The notes under the pieces were generated by a model. It was not told the origin of the DNA, searched no databases, and was given only the letters and a program-made list of their open reading frames with translations. A program made the translations under genes and the position numbers. Below are positions 8,387-19,087 of a stretch of DNA of 64,000 bases, one piece after another. Source of the DNA: Flagellimonas marinaquae (lineage in GTDB: Bacteria; Bacteroidota; Bacteroidia; Flavobacteriales; Flavobacteriaceae); the NCBI RefSeq assembly GCF_023716465.1, contig NZ_CP092415.1, positions 771,001 to 835,000 of the forward strand. The letters are read 5' to 3'. Position 1 is the first letter of the stretch; each line of letters opens with the position of its first letter.

Positions 8387-9301
8387 TTACGCTCTTACCA
8401 AAGGCATGGTGCTACAACGTAACAGCCCCTCCTGTTTGGCAATCTCGGCATAGGGAATTTCTTCCACGGTAAAACCATGGTCACGTAGCCAATTGTTGAG
8501 TCTGGTAAAGCTTCTTTCGGATACCACTACCTCTGGCGATATGGAGAAAACATTACTGAACATTTGGTACATTTCCTCTTTATCTATCTCAAAAATGTTT
8601 TCTGGACCAAAAAAATCAACCAAATATTGATATTCTTCCTCTACCAAAAAACCGTTTTTGTGCAAAATAGCTTTGTCCTTACCAACAGGTTGAAAACAAC
8701 AATCCAGATGCAGGGCATTTTCCTTGGGATCGGTATTGGATTTACGCAGTTCGAAAGATTTTACGGTCTTATGTGGAAACATATCGCGAATAAACTCAAC
8801 TGCCTCAATATTTGTTCGTGCCGTAATATAGCTAGCATAGTCCGGGCCTGTGTAGGTTCCAATAAAAATATGATCGTTCCACGGCATTACGTCACCACCT
8901 TCAATATGCACCTCTTCCGGCGGCCTAATTATTTTATTGGGGTCAATTATATCCAGCACATTATGTATGGCCTCAAATTCCTGCTCTCGATCGGGCAAAA
9001 TATTGGCATGGAACAATTTGTCCTCTATTACAAAAGCAATATCCCTTGCAAAAATTTGGTTGCAATCTTGGAGGACTTCCGGTCGATATACCTTTACCCC
9101 GTACTTGGCAAAAACCTGGGCAAAGGCCTCCATTTCTTTGATCATATCCTCTTCTTTGGGGTAAGTGCCCGCTTTGATATGTTCAATTGATTTTGGATCG
9201 TAGGCTTCATCAATAGTGGGTACAGGTCCATTGCTTTGTGCCGTTCCCAGTATAACCTCTTTTAGTGCACTGGTCTCGTTGACCACGTTTAGTTTAATCA
9301 T
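8387..9301 (-). CDS. dimethylarginine dimethylaminohydrolase / amidinotransferase family protein
   Basis: 304 residues from the ATG at 9301 (MIKLNVVNETS); an alternative start seven codons upstream is less likely. Pentein-fold landmarks are visible: the EVILG first strand, the ARD motif (IFARDIAFV), EGGDVMPW, a catalytic His in ENALHLDCCF, and the nucleophile Cys in GLLRCSTMPL at the C-terminus. This fits hydrolases or transferases acting on arginine-like guanidines. It may be an arginine deiminase-like or DDAH-like enzyme, and the exact substrate cannot be told. It is the first gene of a two-gene minus-strand operon with ctlX. Confidence 0.88.
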   Translation of the reverse strand: MIKLNVVNETSALKEVILGTAQSNGPVPTIDEAYDPKSIEHIKAGTYPKEEDMIKEMEAFAQVFAKYGVKVYRPEVLQDCNQIFARDIAFVIEDKLFHANILPDREQEFEAIHNVLDIIDPNKIIRPPEEVHIEGGDVMPWNDHIFIGTYTGPDYASYITARTNIEAVEFIRDMFPHKTVKSFELRKSNTDPKENALHLDCCFQPVGKDKAILHKNGFLVEEEYQYLVDFFGPENIFEIDKEEMYQMFSNVFSISPEVVVSERSFTRLNNWLRDHGFTVEEIPYAEIAKQEGLLRCSTMPLVRA

Positions 9302-9532
9302 ATAAGGTTTTTTATGGGTCAAAAATCATAGATGACCACCCTAAAGTAGTGTCCTTTAGAGTATGAGGGCAAATCTAGTGTTTTACTTGATTTTTTTACC
9401 CTGACAAAATCAAAAATTCTTTACTGAATACACGGTAGAAATATTAAATCAACAAAATGATGTTATTCTATACGAAATTGTTTATCAAATGCTTAAAAAT
9501 AGCTTTGAAACCAAAAAACTAACAATTATCAG

Positions 9533-9562
9533 TTTTTCAATAAATTATATTGACTACATTTG
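9533..9562 (+). promoter_or_regulatory. Bacteroidetes-type promoter for the 9583 gene
   Basis: A perfect -7 element TACATTTG lies at 9555-9562. A T-rich TTTTTC at about 9533-9538 sits near the -33 position, although it lacks the usual TTG. The predicted transcript start is about 20 bases before the ATG at 9583, giving a very short leader. Confidence 0.55.
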
Positions 9563-9582
9563 CATTAAGATTTTTCCTACTT

Positions 9583-10050
9583 ATGAAAAAACTACTACTT
9601 ACATCGGCTATTTTAGCTACCTTATTTATTGTTATGGGAAGTATGCATGCGTTCCAAAAAATGAATGATGTCCGTTTATCTTCCAAACCTGATGCCGATC
9701 TACCTTTTGGAGGACAATCCTCCATCAAATACAACGATTGTATTACAGATGCTGATCTACCCACAGAACTACATGGGCATATTCAAAAATTATATGAGCT
9801 TCAGTTGGATAGTTCAATTTCTAAAATAGATGCTTCTATAAAAAAGTTTGGGAGATCCATGGACGCTACCTTAAAGAATCTAAGCACGGTGGATGCGCAT
9901 GAATATATCCATCAATCCTTTGAAAAATCCAAGCACATTATTGCCAATAAAGATATATCCGACCTACAGAAATATTATCATTTGGAAATTATGCGAATTT
10001 GCTACGAAAGGGACAAATCGTTGAACCATAATGCCGCAGGCATGTTGTAG
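9583..10050 (+). CDS. small exported protein of unknown function
   Basis: 155 residues from the ATG at 9583, which opens a classic signal peptide (MKKLLLTSAILATLFIVMGSMHA, cleavage after HA). The TTG start 11 codons earlier would overlap the promoter. The mature part is helical and charged with two Cys residues (NDCITD and RICYER) that could form a disulfide in the periplasm. No family is recognised. It is a single-gene unit with its own promoter and a strong shared terminator at 10072-10100, facing gltA. Confidence 0.75.
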   Translation: MKKLLLTSAILATLFIVMGSMHAFQKMNDVRLSSKPDADLPFGGQSSIKYNDCITDADLPTELHGHIQKLYELQLDSSISKIDASIKKFGRSMDATLKNLSTVDAHEYIHQSFEKSKHIIANKDISDLQKYYHLEIMRICYERDKSLNHNAAGML

Positions 10051-10071
10051 TTTAAAGGTTTACCCCATATA

Positions 10072-10100
10072 AAAAGGGGCGAAACCGCCCCTTTTAATTT
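10072..10100. terminator. bidirectional intrinsic terminator between the 9583 gene and gltA
   Basis: A perfect 10-bp stem AAAAGGGGCG / CGCCCCTTTT with an AAAC loop lies at 10072-10095. It is followed by AATTTTTG on +, and preceded by A-rich sequence that gives a U-run on the minus strand. It serves the two convergent genes. Confidence 0.9.
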
Positions 10101-10117
10101 TTGTATTGTCCCAAATC

Positions 10118-11401
10118 TTACCTTTTTTCCAAAGGAACAAAACTTCTTAGGTTTTCTCCTATGTATACCTGTCTTGGCCTTCCGATGGGCTCTTTTCTCA
10201 GACGCATTTCTCTCCATTGCGCTATCCAGCCGGGCAGTCTGCCCAATGCGAACATTACTGTAAACATTTCTGTAGGTATGCCCAACGCCCGATAAATGAT
10301 ACCGGAATAAAAATCCACGTTTGGATATAATTTTCTATCCACAAAGTACTGATCTTCCAATGCTTCTTTTTCCAGACCTTTGGCTATGTCCAAAATAGGA
10401 TCTTCGATACCTAGATTGCCCAACACTTCGTCTGCGGATTTTTTAATGATCTTGGCCCTTGGGTCAAAGTTTTTGTATACACGGTGTCCAAAGCCCATCA
10501 AACGGAAGGGATCGTCCTTATCCTTGGCTTTGGCCATATATTTTTTAGTATCGCCTCCATCGGCCTCTATAGCCTCGAGCATTTCTAAAACCGCTTGGTT
10601 GGCCCCCCCGTGCAATGGTCCCCAAAGTGCAGAAATACCTGCAGACAGCGATGCGAACAATCCGGCGTGCGAAGAACCAACAATACGAACTGTAGAAGTT
10701 GAACAGTTTTGCTCGTGATCAGCGTGTAAGATCAAAAGTTTATCTAGGGCATCAATGGCAATAGGGTCTCTTTTATACTCTTGATTAGGTCTTTTGAACA
10801 TCATTTTATGGATGTTCTCAACATACCCCAAGGTATCGTCTCCATAATCCAACGGAAGACCTTTTTTCTTGCGCATGGCCCAAGCGACCAACACTGGGAA
10901 CTTGGCCAAAATACGGACTATGGAATTGTACATGGCGGATTCCGAGGATACATCTACGCAAGATGGATTGAACGCCACCAAAGCACTGGTCAATGAGGAT
11001 AACACCCCCATTGGGTGAGCCGATTTTGGAAAGCCATCCAAGATTTTCTTCATTTCTTCATCAACTTGGGACTCTTCCTTGATATCGCTATGGAATTTCT
11101 CCAATTGTTCTTTGTTAGGCAGTTCACCAAATATTAATAGGTAGGCTACTTCCAAAAAGTCGGCTTTCTCTGCTAAATCTTCAATGGAATATCCACGATA
11201 CCTTAAAATCCCTTGCTCGCCATCCAAAAAAGTAATGGCACTTTCGCACGAGCCCGTATTTTTATATCCGGGGTCTATCGTCACCATTCCTGTTGCGGCC
11301 CTCAAGGTTTTAATATCTATGGCCAATTCATCTTCAGTACCTTTGATCACAGGGAATTCATACCTTTCTCCCCCATATTCGAGTATAGCTTTATCCGACA
11401 T
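10118..11401 (-). CDS. gltA: citrate synthase
   Basis: 427 residues, type II (long) citrate synthase joining acetyl-CoA and oxaloacetate at the entry to the TCA cycle. Active-site segments are intact: HADHEQNCSTSTVR (catalytic His and substrate-binding region), MGFGHRVYKNFDPRA (second catalytic His), the Asp-containing NVDFYSGIIYRALGIP, and RPRQVYIG at the C-terminus. The N-terminal beta domain of the Gram-negative hexameric type is present (EYGGERYEFPVIKGTEDE). It has a promoter-like sequence in the 120-base gap behind glgA, so it can be transcribed alone. Confidence 0.97.
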   Translation of the reverse strand: MSDKAILEYGGERYEFPVIKGTEDELAIDIKTLRAATGMVTIDPGYKNTGSCESAITFLDGEQGILRYRGYSIEDLAEKADFLEVAYLLIFGELPNKEQLEKFHSDIKEESQVDEEMKKILDGFPKSAHPMGVLSSLTSALVAFNPSCVDVSSESAMYNSIVRILAKFPVLVAWAMRKKKGLPLDYGDDTLGYVENIHKMMFKRPNQEYKRDPIAIDALDKLLILHADHEQNCSTSTVRIVGSSHAGLFASLSAGISALWGPLHGGANQAVLEMLEAIEADGGDTKKYMAKAKDKDDPFRLMGFGHRVYKNFDPRAKIIKKSADEVLGNLGIEDPILDIAKGLEKEALEDQYFVDRKLYPNVDFYSGIIYRALGIPTEMFTVMFALGRLPGWIAQWREMRLRKEPIGRPRQVYIGENLRSFVPLEKR

Positions 11402-11435
11402 TTTATATTTTAATAGATTAGTAAAAATTGATTGC

Positions 11436-11466
11436 GAAAATTACGAAAAAGCACTGCCATTAACAA
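11436..11466 (-). promoter_or_regulatory. likely gltA promoter
   Basis: On the minus strand TTG (11464-11466) and TAATTTTC (11436-11443) are separated by 20 bases, one mismatch from TTG-N19/20-TAnnTTTG. The predicted transcript start is about 25-30 bases before the gltA ATG at 11401. Confidence 0.45.
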
Positions 11467-11521
11467 TTTACAGACCCTTTTTGTGCTGATATTAACGCTA
11501 AAATGATATAGGAAAAATAAC

Positions 11522-13060
11522 CTAATCCAATTTATAGAGCAGTTTGTAATACTCGTCCGCTGATTTCTTCCATGTAAAACGTTTTCTACGCGCAGCGGAT
11601 TGGATTTTTTTCCAGGTAGGTTTGTCGTTTTCGAACACATTTAGTACCTCATCCAGAGTCTGGATCATGCTGGAAATTTTCTCGTCGTAGCTTTCCCCAT
11701 CAAAGGCAAAACCGGTTTTCATGTGTTCAACGGTATCCTTTAGCCCTCCGGTATGGTGCACAAGGCATGGATTTCCGTTCCGCATGGCCAACATCTGGCT
11801 AATTCCACAAGGTTCAAACAGACTGGGCATGAAATACAGGTCCGATTCCAAATAAATGGAATCGATCAACTTTTCCGACTGACCATTGGTGAAAATAAAG
11901 TTTTTGTGCTCGTAGCTCAATTTTCTAAAAAGCTCTTCGTATTCCGGCGCACCCGTTCCCAACAGCATAAAAATTCCGTCGACTTTCTCCAATCGTTTCA
12001 AAATTTCTACAAATGCTTCGGGAGATCGCATAAAAAAGTAAAACTTTTGCTCGGTCAACCGTGCCACACTCGAAGCGATGAACTTAGGGTTTTCGTCCAC
12101 ATATGCCATTATTTTCTCCCCGGTGTGTGCCAAAAAATCGGCCTTGTATTTTTTGGATTCCTCTTGCAACCATCTAAATAAAGCCTTTACCGTATTCCGA
12201 TAAATATTTCCTTTCTTCTCCTTGTTGATGTTCTTATAATTACATCCGTTCAAAATACCGAACAAACGTCCTTCTTGATCCGCTTTCTGTAGATCTTTTT
12301 CCAACCCTTCGCCACCAATAAACTCCGGTGGGGAACTTGGTAGTAGCAAATCTTCTTTATAGGATGGTGAAACGGTATGGACAGCATCTGCAAATCGAAT
12401 ACCTACGGCCATAAGGTTAATGCAATCCTGATATCGGTAATCCATCAACTTTTGATAGTCCAACGGTACACTGGGGAACCAATTTTTTACCGAAGAATAA
12501 TTACCATCGAACGGACGAATTCCCTGTATTGCCAAATTGTGGATGCTATACACTATGCGTATGTCCTTTAAATTGGTATACTCTATGTGATATTCCCTTA
12601 AGAACAAAAGCAGACTGGAATGCCAATCGTGTAAATGTACAATGTCCACATCGCCAAATGCACCTTGCTTTATGGCTTCTGCAACCGCTGTACAAAATAT
12701 AATGTATTTAATGGCGTCGGTGTAAAACGGCTCTTCTGGGTCGTTGTGGTAGATGTGTGCAATATCACCAGCTTCTATCTCAGGATGATGGAGCACATAA
12801 TGAAATATATTGGGAAATTCTTTTTTAGGTTTTACTTCGTACAACTCCGCAGTGTAGGCCATGCCCCGCAATGAAAAATTCAGGGTAGTCCGTGGCAATC
12901 CCCCATGATGTAGTCTGGAATAGGCCGGAACAACCACGTGCACTTTATCGCCACGCTCCGAAATTTGTCTCGGTACATCGCGAACCACATCGCCCATGCC
13001 CCCGGCTTTACAGTTTTCCAAAGCATCGTTTTCGGCGGCGACAAAAAGAAAATTGTTCAT
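11522..13060 (-). CDS. glgA: glycogen synthase (GT5 family)
   Basis: 512 residues, GT-B fold. The nucleotide-sugar binding KxGG motif is KAGGMGDVV near the N-terminus, and the C-terminal GT5 signature is PSLFEPCGISQMLAMRNG followed by HHTGGLKDTV. It transfers glucose from (usually ADP-) glucose to the growing alpha-1,4-glucan. The catalytic region HLHDWHSSL is present. It stands between eno and gltA without glgB or glgC nearby, so glycogen metabolism is not clustered here. It starts 121 bases downstream of eno, beyond the eno terminator; its own promoter was not found. Confidence 0.9.
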   Translation of the reverse strand: MNNFLFVAAENDALENCKAGGMGDVVRDVPRQISERGDKVHVVVPAYSRLHHGGLPRTTLNFSLRGMAYTAELYEVKPKKEFPNIFHYVLHHPEIEAGDIAHIYHNDPEEPFYTDAIKYIIFCTAVAEAIKQGAFGDVDIVHLHDWHSSLLLFLREYHIEYTNLKDIRIVYSIHNLAIQGIRPFDGNYSSVKNWFPSVPLDYQKLMDYRYQDCINLMAVGIRFADAVHTVSPSYKEDLLLPSSPPEFIGGEGLEKDLQKADQEGRLFGILNGCNYKNINKEKKGNIYRNTVKALFRWLQEESKKYKADFLAHTGEKIMAYVDENPKFIASSVARLTEQKFYFFMRSPEAFVEILKRLEKVDGIFMLLGTGAPEYEELFRKLSYEHKNFIFTNGQSEKLIDSIYLESDLYFMPSLFEPCGISQMLAMRNGNPCLVHHTGGLKDTVEHMKTGFAFDGESYDEKISSMIQTLDEVLNVFENDKPTWKKIQSAARRKRFTWKKSADEYYKLLYKLD

Positions 13061-13124
13061 GTAGAGAAGAATTTGAAAGGTAGTTTAGTGCACCCTTAAT
13101 TTAACCAAAGTTTGTTACTGAAAC

Positions 13125-13160
13125 AAAAAAAAGCCTTTCCGAAACGGAAAAGGCTTTTTT
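13125..13160. terminator. intrinsic terminator after eno
   Basis: The stem GCCTTTCCG / CGGAAAAGGC (one bulged A) has an AAA loop, flanked by A8 on the left and T6 on the right. On the minus strand it is a hairpin followed by T8. It lies 22 bases past the eno stop and before glgA, so it can end the eno transcript. Confidence 0.85.
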
Positions 13161-13181
13161 AATGCTAAGTAATCATTATGA

Positions 13182-14489
<1,308 letters not shown>

Positions 14490-14591
14490 TTAGTTGTGAT
14501 TATTGGGCTAAGATACAAAAGGTGCTGTTTTTAATTCCATGATAATCCTCACAAAACGCACATATTTACTTAAAAATAAAACTATATCGTT

Positions 14592-15704
14592 TTAGTTTTT
14601 CCTAGCCTTGATCAAATCAAAGAACTGGTCGAACAAATAATCTGCATCGTGTGGACCTGGGCTTGCTTCTGGGTGATATTGTACCGAGAAAACATCTTTG
14701 TTCTTCATTTTTATTCCTGCCACCGTCTGGTCGTTCAAATGGGTATGTGTAATCTCCAGTTCGGCGTTGGCCTCTGTCTCTTCCCTGTTCACGGCAAATC
14801 CATGGTTTTGGGAAGTAATCTCACCCTTACCGGTCATTAAATTTAGTATCGGGTGGTTGATTCCCCTGTGGCCATTGTGCATTTTATAAGTGGATACTCC
14901 GTTGGCCAATGCCAATACTTGGTGCCCCAAACAGATTCCGAACAATGGCTTGTCGGAAGCGATCATTTCTTTGGTTGCTGCAACGGCATCTGTCAAAGGC
15001 TCTGGGTCACCTGGTCCGTTTGATATAAAATATCCATCGGGGTTCCATTCCTTCATTTCCGAATACGACGTGTTGTATGGGAAGACTTTAATGTACGCTC
15101 CTCTTTTTGCCAGGTTTCTTAGGATATTCTTTTTGATTCCGATATCCAAAGCGGAAATTTTAATATCCGCATTTTCATCTCCATAGAAATATGGCTCTTT
15201 TGTGGATACTTTGGAAGATAGTTCCAGACCTTCCATGCTTGGCACTTGCTTCAACTCCTCTTTTAGAGCTTCGATTTCGTCAACTCTAGTGGAAATCAAT
15301 GCGTTCATGGCTCCATTGTCCCTAATGTAGCTTACCAAAGCACGGGTATCTACATCGGAGATGGCCAAAAGATTGTTGTTGTCCAAGAAATCCAAAAGGC
15401 TCATAGTGGCGTCTGGTCTTGAATATTCGTAACTGAAATTTTTACAGATCAGACCTGCAATCTTAACAGAATCCGATTCCACTTCGTCCAAATGGGCTCC
15501 GTAATTGCCAATGTGCGCGTTAGTGGTCACCATTAATTGACCGTAATAGGATGGATCGGTAAAAATCTCTTGATAACCGGTCATCCCGGTGTTGAAACAT
15601 ACTTCTCCTACTGCGGTACCTTCTCTACCTCCGACTGCCTTTCCATAAAAAATGGTTCCATCGGCCAACAAAATCAACGCTTTTTTCTTTGTGTGATACT
15701 TCAT
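14592..15704 (-). CDS. carA: carbamoyl-phosphate synthase small (glutaminase) subunit
   Basis: 370 residues. It hydrolyses glutamine and passes ammonia to the large subunit CarB for carbamoyl phosphate, feeding arginine and pyrimidine synthesis. The N-terminal CPSase domain (FNTGMTGYQEIFTDPSY) is followed by a class I glutamine amidotransferase with nucleophile Cys in LFGICLGHQVLALA and the His/Glu pair in VQYHPEASPGPHD. carB is not in the window. It begins only about 38 bases after the rplQ terminator, so expression depends on read-through or on a promoter overlapping that hairpin. Confidence 0.97.
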   Translation of the reverse strand: MKYHTKKKALILLADGTIFYGKAVGGREGTAVGEVCFNTGMTGYQEIFTDPSYYGQLMVTTNAHIGNYGAHLDEVESDSVKIAGLICKNFSYEYSRPDATMSLLDFLDNNNLLAISDVDTRALVSYIRDNGAMNALISTRVDEIEALKEELKQVPSMEGLELSSKVSTKEPYFYGDENADIKISALDIGIKKNILRNLAKRGAYIKVFPYNTSYSEMKEWNPDGYFISNGPGDPEPLTDAVAATKEMIASDKPLFGICLGHQVLALANGVSTYKMHNGHRGINHPILNLMTGKGEITSQNHGFAVNREETEANAELEITHTHLNDQTVAGIKMKNKDVFSVQYHPEASPGPHDADYLFDQFFDLIKARKN

Positions 15705-15741
15705 TTCGTGCTCTAGTTTCAGTTATGACAAAAAAACATAA

Positions 15742-15771
15742 AAAAAGGATAAGTTTTCACTTATCCTTTTT
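15742..15771 (-). terminator. intrinsic terminator ending the ribosomal super-operon
   Basis: A perfect 13-bp stem AAAAAGGATAAGT / ACTTATCCTTTTT with a 4-base loop at 15742-15771. On the minus strand it is followed by T-rich sequence (TTTTTTATGTTTTTTT). It lies about 30 bases after the rplQ stop and just before carA. Confidence 0.9.
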
Positions 15772-15801
15772 CCTAAAATACAATAGTTAATAACATTCTT
15801 C

Positions 15802-16305
15802 TTATTCTTCAGAATCGTCAGTTTTTGTTTCAGCTGCCGGGGCCGGTGCTTCAGCTTTTTTAGCTCCACCACCTCTTCTGCTTCTTCTGGTCGATTTCTT
15901 CTTAGGTTTACCTGCATTGTACAGCTCGTTGAAATCTACCAGCTCGATCATTGCCATATCGGCATTATCTCCCAATCGGTTGCCTAACTTGATAATTCTA
16001 GTGTAACCTCCAGGTCTGTCGCCAACTTTCTCAGCAACTGTACCGAACAATTCGGTTACAGCCTCTTTACTTCTCAAGTTACTGAAAACAACCCTTCTGT
16101 TGTGTGTACCTTTTTCGGTAGTCTGGTTGTTCTCGGTCTTGGCTTTGGTGATCAAAGGCTCGATAAACCTTTTCAACGCTTTGGCTTTTGCAACCGTTGT
16201 GTTGATTCTTTTATGTTCTATTAGGGAACAGCCCATGTTGGCCAACATTGCCTTTCTGTGTGCGGCAGTTCTACCTAAATGATTAAACTTCTTTCCGTGT
16301 CTCAT
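15802..16305 (-). CDS. rplQ: 50S ribosomal protein L17 (bL17)
   Basis: 167 residues. The core [21 protein letters not shown] is unmistakable. The protein carries a C-terminal extension of about 40 residues beyond the Escherichia coli length: a Lys/Arg-rich block ([12 protein letters not shown]) followed by an Ala/Pro/acidic tail ending DDSEE. Such tails are usual for L17 of Bacteroidetes. It is the last gene of the alpha part of the operon, after rpoA. Confidence 0.97.
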   Translation of the reverse strand: MRHGKKFNHLGRTAAHRKAMLANMGCSLIEHKRINTTVAKAKALKRFIEPLITKAKTENNQTTEKGTHNRRVVFSNLRSKEAVTELFGTVAEKVGDRPGGYTRIIKLGNRLGDNADMAMIELVDFNELYNAGKPKKKSTRRSRRGGGAKKAEAPAPAAETKTDDSEE

Positions 16306-16365
16306 TGTTCTAAGTTATCATCTTGCTACCAAATCCTTTTGTATGAGGAGAGCAAAATATGATTG

Positions 16366-17358
16366 TTAATCTTTATCTAATTTGTATTTGGAAAGGTCCA
16401 TACCAAATTGTAGGCCTTTATTGATGACCAATTCTTCCAATTCGGTCAATGATTTTTTACCGAAGTTTCTGAACTTCATCAAATCGTTTTTATTGAATGA
16501 TACCAAATCCCCCAAAGTATCCACCTCGGCAGCTTTAAGACAGTTCAGAGCCCTTACGGACAAATCCATGTCCACTAATTTGGTCTTCAACAATTGGCGC
16601 ATGTGCAATGATTCCTCATCATAAGTCTCTGTCTGGGCAATTTCATCGGCCTCAAGGGTGATGCGCTCATCGGAGAACAGCATAAAGTGGTGAATCAAAA
16701 CTTTGGCGGCCTCGGTCAATGCATCTTTTGGGTGGATAGAACCATCGGTAATGATTTCAAAAACCAATTTTTCGTAATCGGTCTTTTGCTCTACCCTATA
16801 ATTTTCGATGCTGTATTTTACATTCTTTATCGGAGTGTAAACAGAATCCACTGAAATTGTGCCCAGAGGGGCATTGGATTTTTTGTTTTCTTCCGCTGGA
16901 ACATAACCACGGCCTTTTTCTATAACGATCTCCATGTTGATGCTCACTTTCGGATCCATGTTGCAAATAACCAAGTCCGGGTTAAGGACTTGATATCCGG
17001 AGATGAACTTTTGGAAGTCACCAGCGGTCATTTGCTCCTTTCCGCTAACGGAAATGGATACGGTTTCGCTCTCAACATCATCAATCTGTCTTTTAAACCT
17101 AACTTGTTTTAGGTTCAGTATAATTTCTGTAACGTCTTCAACAACGCCTGGTATAACAGAAAATTCATGTTCAACTCCATCTATGCGCACAGAAGTGATG
17201 GCAAAACCTTCCAAAGAGGAAAGCAAAACCCTTCTCAGCGCATTCCCAACTGTTAATCCATATCCAGGTTCCAAAGGACGAAATTCGAATTTCCCCTCGA
17301 AATCTGTTGAATCGATCATTATAACTTTATCGGGCTTCTGAAAATTAAGTAATGCCAT
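16366..17358 (-). CDS. rpoA: RNA polymerase alpha subunit
   Basis: 330 residues. The N-terminal assembly domain ([28 protein letters not shown]) and the C-terminal domain of helix-hairpin-helix type ([34 protein letters not shown]) are both intact, joined by an acidic linker. It forms the alpha dimer on which beta and beta' assemble, and its CTD contacts upstream DNA and activators. It lies between rpsD and rplQ as in most bacteria. Confidence 0.98.
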   Translation of the reverse strand: MALLNFQKPDKVIMIDSTDFEGKFEFRPLEPGYGLTVGNALRRVLLSSLEGFAITSVRIDGVEHEFSVIPGVVEDVTEIILNLKQVRFKRQIDDVESETVSISVSGKEQMTAGDFQKFISGYQVLNPDLVICNMDPKVSINMEIVIEKGRGYVPAEENKKSNAPLGTISVDSVYTPIKNVKYSIENYRVEQKTDYEKLVFEIITDGSIHPKDALTEAAKVLIHHFMLFSDERITLEADEIAQTETYDEESLHMRQLLKTKLVDMDLSVRALNCLKAAEVDTLGDLVSFNKNDLMKFRNFGKKSLTELEELVINKGLQFGMDLSKYKLDKD

Positions 17359-17379
17359 AATTGGATTAATGTTGAATTC

Positions 17380-17985
17380 TTATTTAGAGTATAATTCGAC
17401 TATCAGTTGCTCCTTGATATTCTCAGGGATCTGAAGTCTTTCTGGAACAGCAACGTAAGTACCTTCTTTCTTTTCAGAGTTCCAAGTGATCCATTCGTAA
17501 ACACTGCTATTGTTAGCCAAAGAATCTACGATGGACTGTACTGATTTAGATTTTTCCCTAACACCAACTACATCTCCTGCTTTTAGTGAATAGGATGGAA
17601 TGTTAACAACATTTCCGTTTACGGTAATGTGACGGTGCGAAACCAATTGGCGCGCGCCTCTTCTTGATGGTGAAATTCCCATTCTGAAAACTACGTTGTC
17701 CAAACGAGACTCGCACAATTGAAGCAATACCTCACCGGTTACTCCTTCTTTTCTTTTTGCCTCGGCAAACAGGTTACGGAATTGCTTTTCCAAAATACCG
17801 TATGTGTATTTTGCTTTTTGCTTTTCCATTAACTGGATTGCGTATTCAGATTTCTTACCACGACGTCTGTTGTTACCGTGTTGTCCTGGAGGATAATTTT
17901 TCTTTTCGAACGACTTATCGTCTCCGAAAATCGCTTCTCCAAATTTTCTAGCGATTTTTGTTTTTGGTCCTGTGTATCTTGCCAT
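17380..17985 (-). CDS. rpsD: 30S ribosomal protein S4 (uS4)
   Basis: 201 residues. Recognised from the N-terminal [36 protein letters not shown], and the S4 RNA-binding domain ([33 protein letters not shown]). uS4 is a primary 16S binder and in several phyla represses its own operon by binding a leader RNA. The 113-base gap in front of it is rich in possible hairpins (see separate entry). Confidence 0.97.
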   Translation of the reverse strand: MARYTGPKTKIARKFGEAIFGDDKSFEKKNYPPGQHGNNRRRGKKSEYAIQLMEKQKAKYTYGILEKQFRNLFAEAKRKEGVTGEVLLQLCESRLDNVVFRMGISPSRRGARQLVSHRHITVNGNVVNIPSYSLKAGDVVGVREKSKSVQSIVDSLANNSSVYEWITWNSEKKEGTYVAVPERLQIPENIKEQLIVELYSK

Positions 17986-18098
17986 CTTCTATTTATTTGA
18001 AAGTGCGATTATGAATTAAGGCTTATCCTTCGATAATCTAACTGCACCTTCGGGTGAAGACCCTTTTTAGGGGGCCCGTTAAACAATATAATTGATAA
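17986..18098 (-). promoter_or_regulatory. structured rpsK-rpsD intergenic RNA, candidate uS4 autoregulatory leader
   Basis: A 113-base gap inside an operon whose other gaps are mostly under 30 bases. On the minus-strand RNA, several short perfect hairpins can form: CCCT-AAAA-AGGG (18061-18072), GGGT-CTTC-ACCC (18052-18063), CACC-CGAA-GGTG (18045-18056) and TTATC-GAAG-GATAA (18023-18036). The first three overlap, so they are mutually exclusive. The link to uS4 binding is inference from position and from the known habit of uS4 in other bacteria. Confidence 0.45.
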
Positions 18099-18491
18099 TT
18101 AAACTCTTCTTCTTTTCGGTGGTCTACATCCGTTGTGCGGCAATGGAGTAACATCTACAATCTCTGTTACTTCGATTCCTGCATTGTGAATGGAACGTAT
18201 AGCTGATTCTCTACCGTTACCTGGTCCTTTTACATAAACCTTCACTTTTCTCAGTCCTGCTTCGTGAGCAACCTTGGCACAATCTTCTGCTGCAACCTGT
18301 GCTGCGTATGGAGTGTTCTTTTTAGAGCCTCGGAAACCCATTTTACCTGCGGATGACCATGATATAACATCACCTTTCTTATTGGTAAGTGAAATAATGA
18401 TGTTGTTGAAAGATGCAACAACATGCGCCTCTCCGGTAGATTCTACTACGACCTTGCGCTTCTTTGCTGTTTTGGTACTTGCCTTTGCCAT
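18099..18491 (-). CDS. rpsK: 30S ribosomal protein S11 (uS11)
   Basis: 130 residues, intact: basic N-terminus ([17 protein letters not shown]), [39 protein letters not shown] core, and [17 protein letters not shown] end, which lines the 30S platform near the E site. It lies between rpsM and rpsD in the usual alpha-operon order, with a 98-base gap before it that holds no clear promoter. Confidence 0.97.
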   Translation of the reverse strand: MAKASTKTAKKRKVVVESTGEAHVVASFNNIIISLTNKKGDVISWSSAGKMGFRGSKKNTPYAAQVAAEDCAKVAHEAGLRKVKVYVKGPGNGRESAIRSIHNAGIEVTEIVDVTPLPHNGCRPPKRRRV

Positions 18492-18589
18492 ATTTTTTAG
18501 TTTCTAGTGTTAGCTTTTTGGTTATTGGAATCCTAGACTTTTACATTTCAAACAGATTCTTCTAACGTCTAAATACTAATGACTATATA

Positions 18590-18964
18590 TTATTTAGTTG
18601 CTTTTTTCTTGTTGGCAACTGTTTTTCTTTTTCCTTTTCTGGTCCTAGAGTTGTTTTTGGTACGTTGACCTCTCAATGGCAATCCGGATCTGTGACGAAT
18701 TCCACGGTAACAACCGATGTCCATCAAACGCTTGATGTTCATTTGGGTCTCTGAACGAAGTTCTCCTTCTATGGTGTAGGCACCAACAGCTTCCCTGATT
18801 TTTCCGATTTCATCGTCGGTCCAATCTGAAACCTTGGTATCTTCATTTACTTGGGCCGCCGCCAAAATTTCCTTCGCCCTGCTTTTACCTACCCCGAAGA
18901 TATAGGTAAGCGAAATAACGCCACGCTTTTGTTTAGGTATATCTACCCCTGCAATTCTTGCCAT
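18590..18964 (-). CDS. rpsM: 30S ribosomal protein S13 (uS13)
   Basis: 124 residues. Diagnostic [15 protein letters not shown] start, helix-turn-helix [30 protein letters not shown], and a Lys-rich tail. It contacts the 50S subunit through intersubunit bridges and the P-site tRNA. It starts two bases beyond the rpmJ stop, so the two are translationally close. Confidence 0.97.
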   Translation of the reverse strand: MARIAGVDIPKQKRGVISLTYIFGVGKSRAKEILAAAQVNEDTKVSDWTDDEIGKIREAVGAYTIEGELRSETQMNIKRLMDIGCYRGIRHRSGLPLRGQRTKNNSRTRKGKRKTVANKKKATK

Positions 18965-18966
18965 AA

Positions 18967-19083
18967 TTACCCTTGTCTTTGTTTAAATCTAGGATTCTTT
19001 TTGTTGATTACATACAATCTGCCCTTTCTGCGAACAATCTTGCAGTCGGCACTTCTCTTCTTTATTGATGCTCTTACTTTCAT
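18967..19083 (-). CDS. rpmJ: 50S ribosomal protein L36 (bL36), zinc-free form
   Basis: 38 residues: start ATG at 19083, stop TAA at 18967-18969. It begins [17 protein letters not shown] and ends NPRFKQRQG. The typical zinc ligands CxxC...C...H are reduced to one Cys (residue 14), so this is the zinc-independent type. It sits in the conserved secY-infA-rpmJ-rpsM order, with four bases separating it from infA and two from rpsM. Confidence 0.95.
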   Translation of the reverse strand: MKVRASIKKRSADCKIVRRKGRLYVINKKNPRFKQRQG

Positions 19084-19087
19084 GTAA

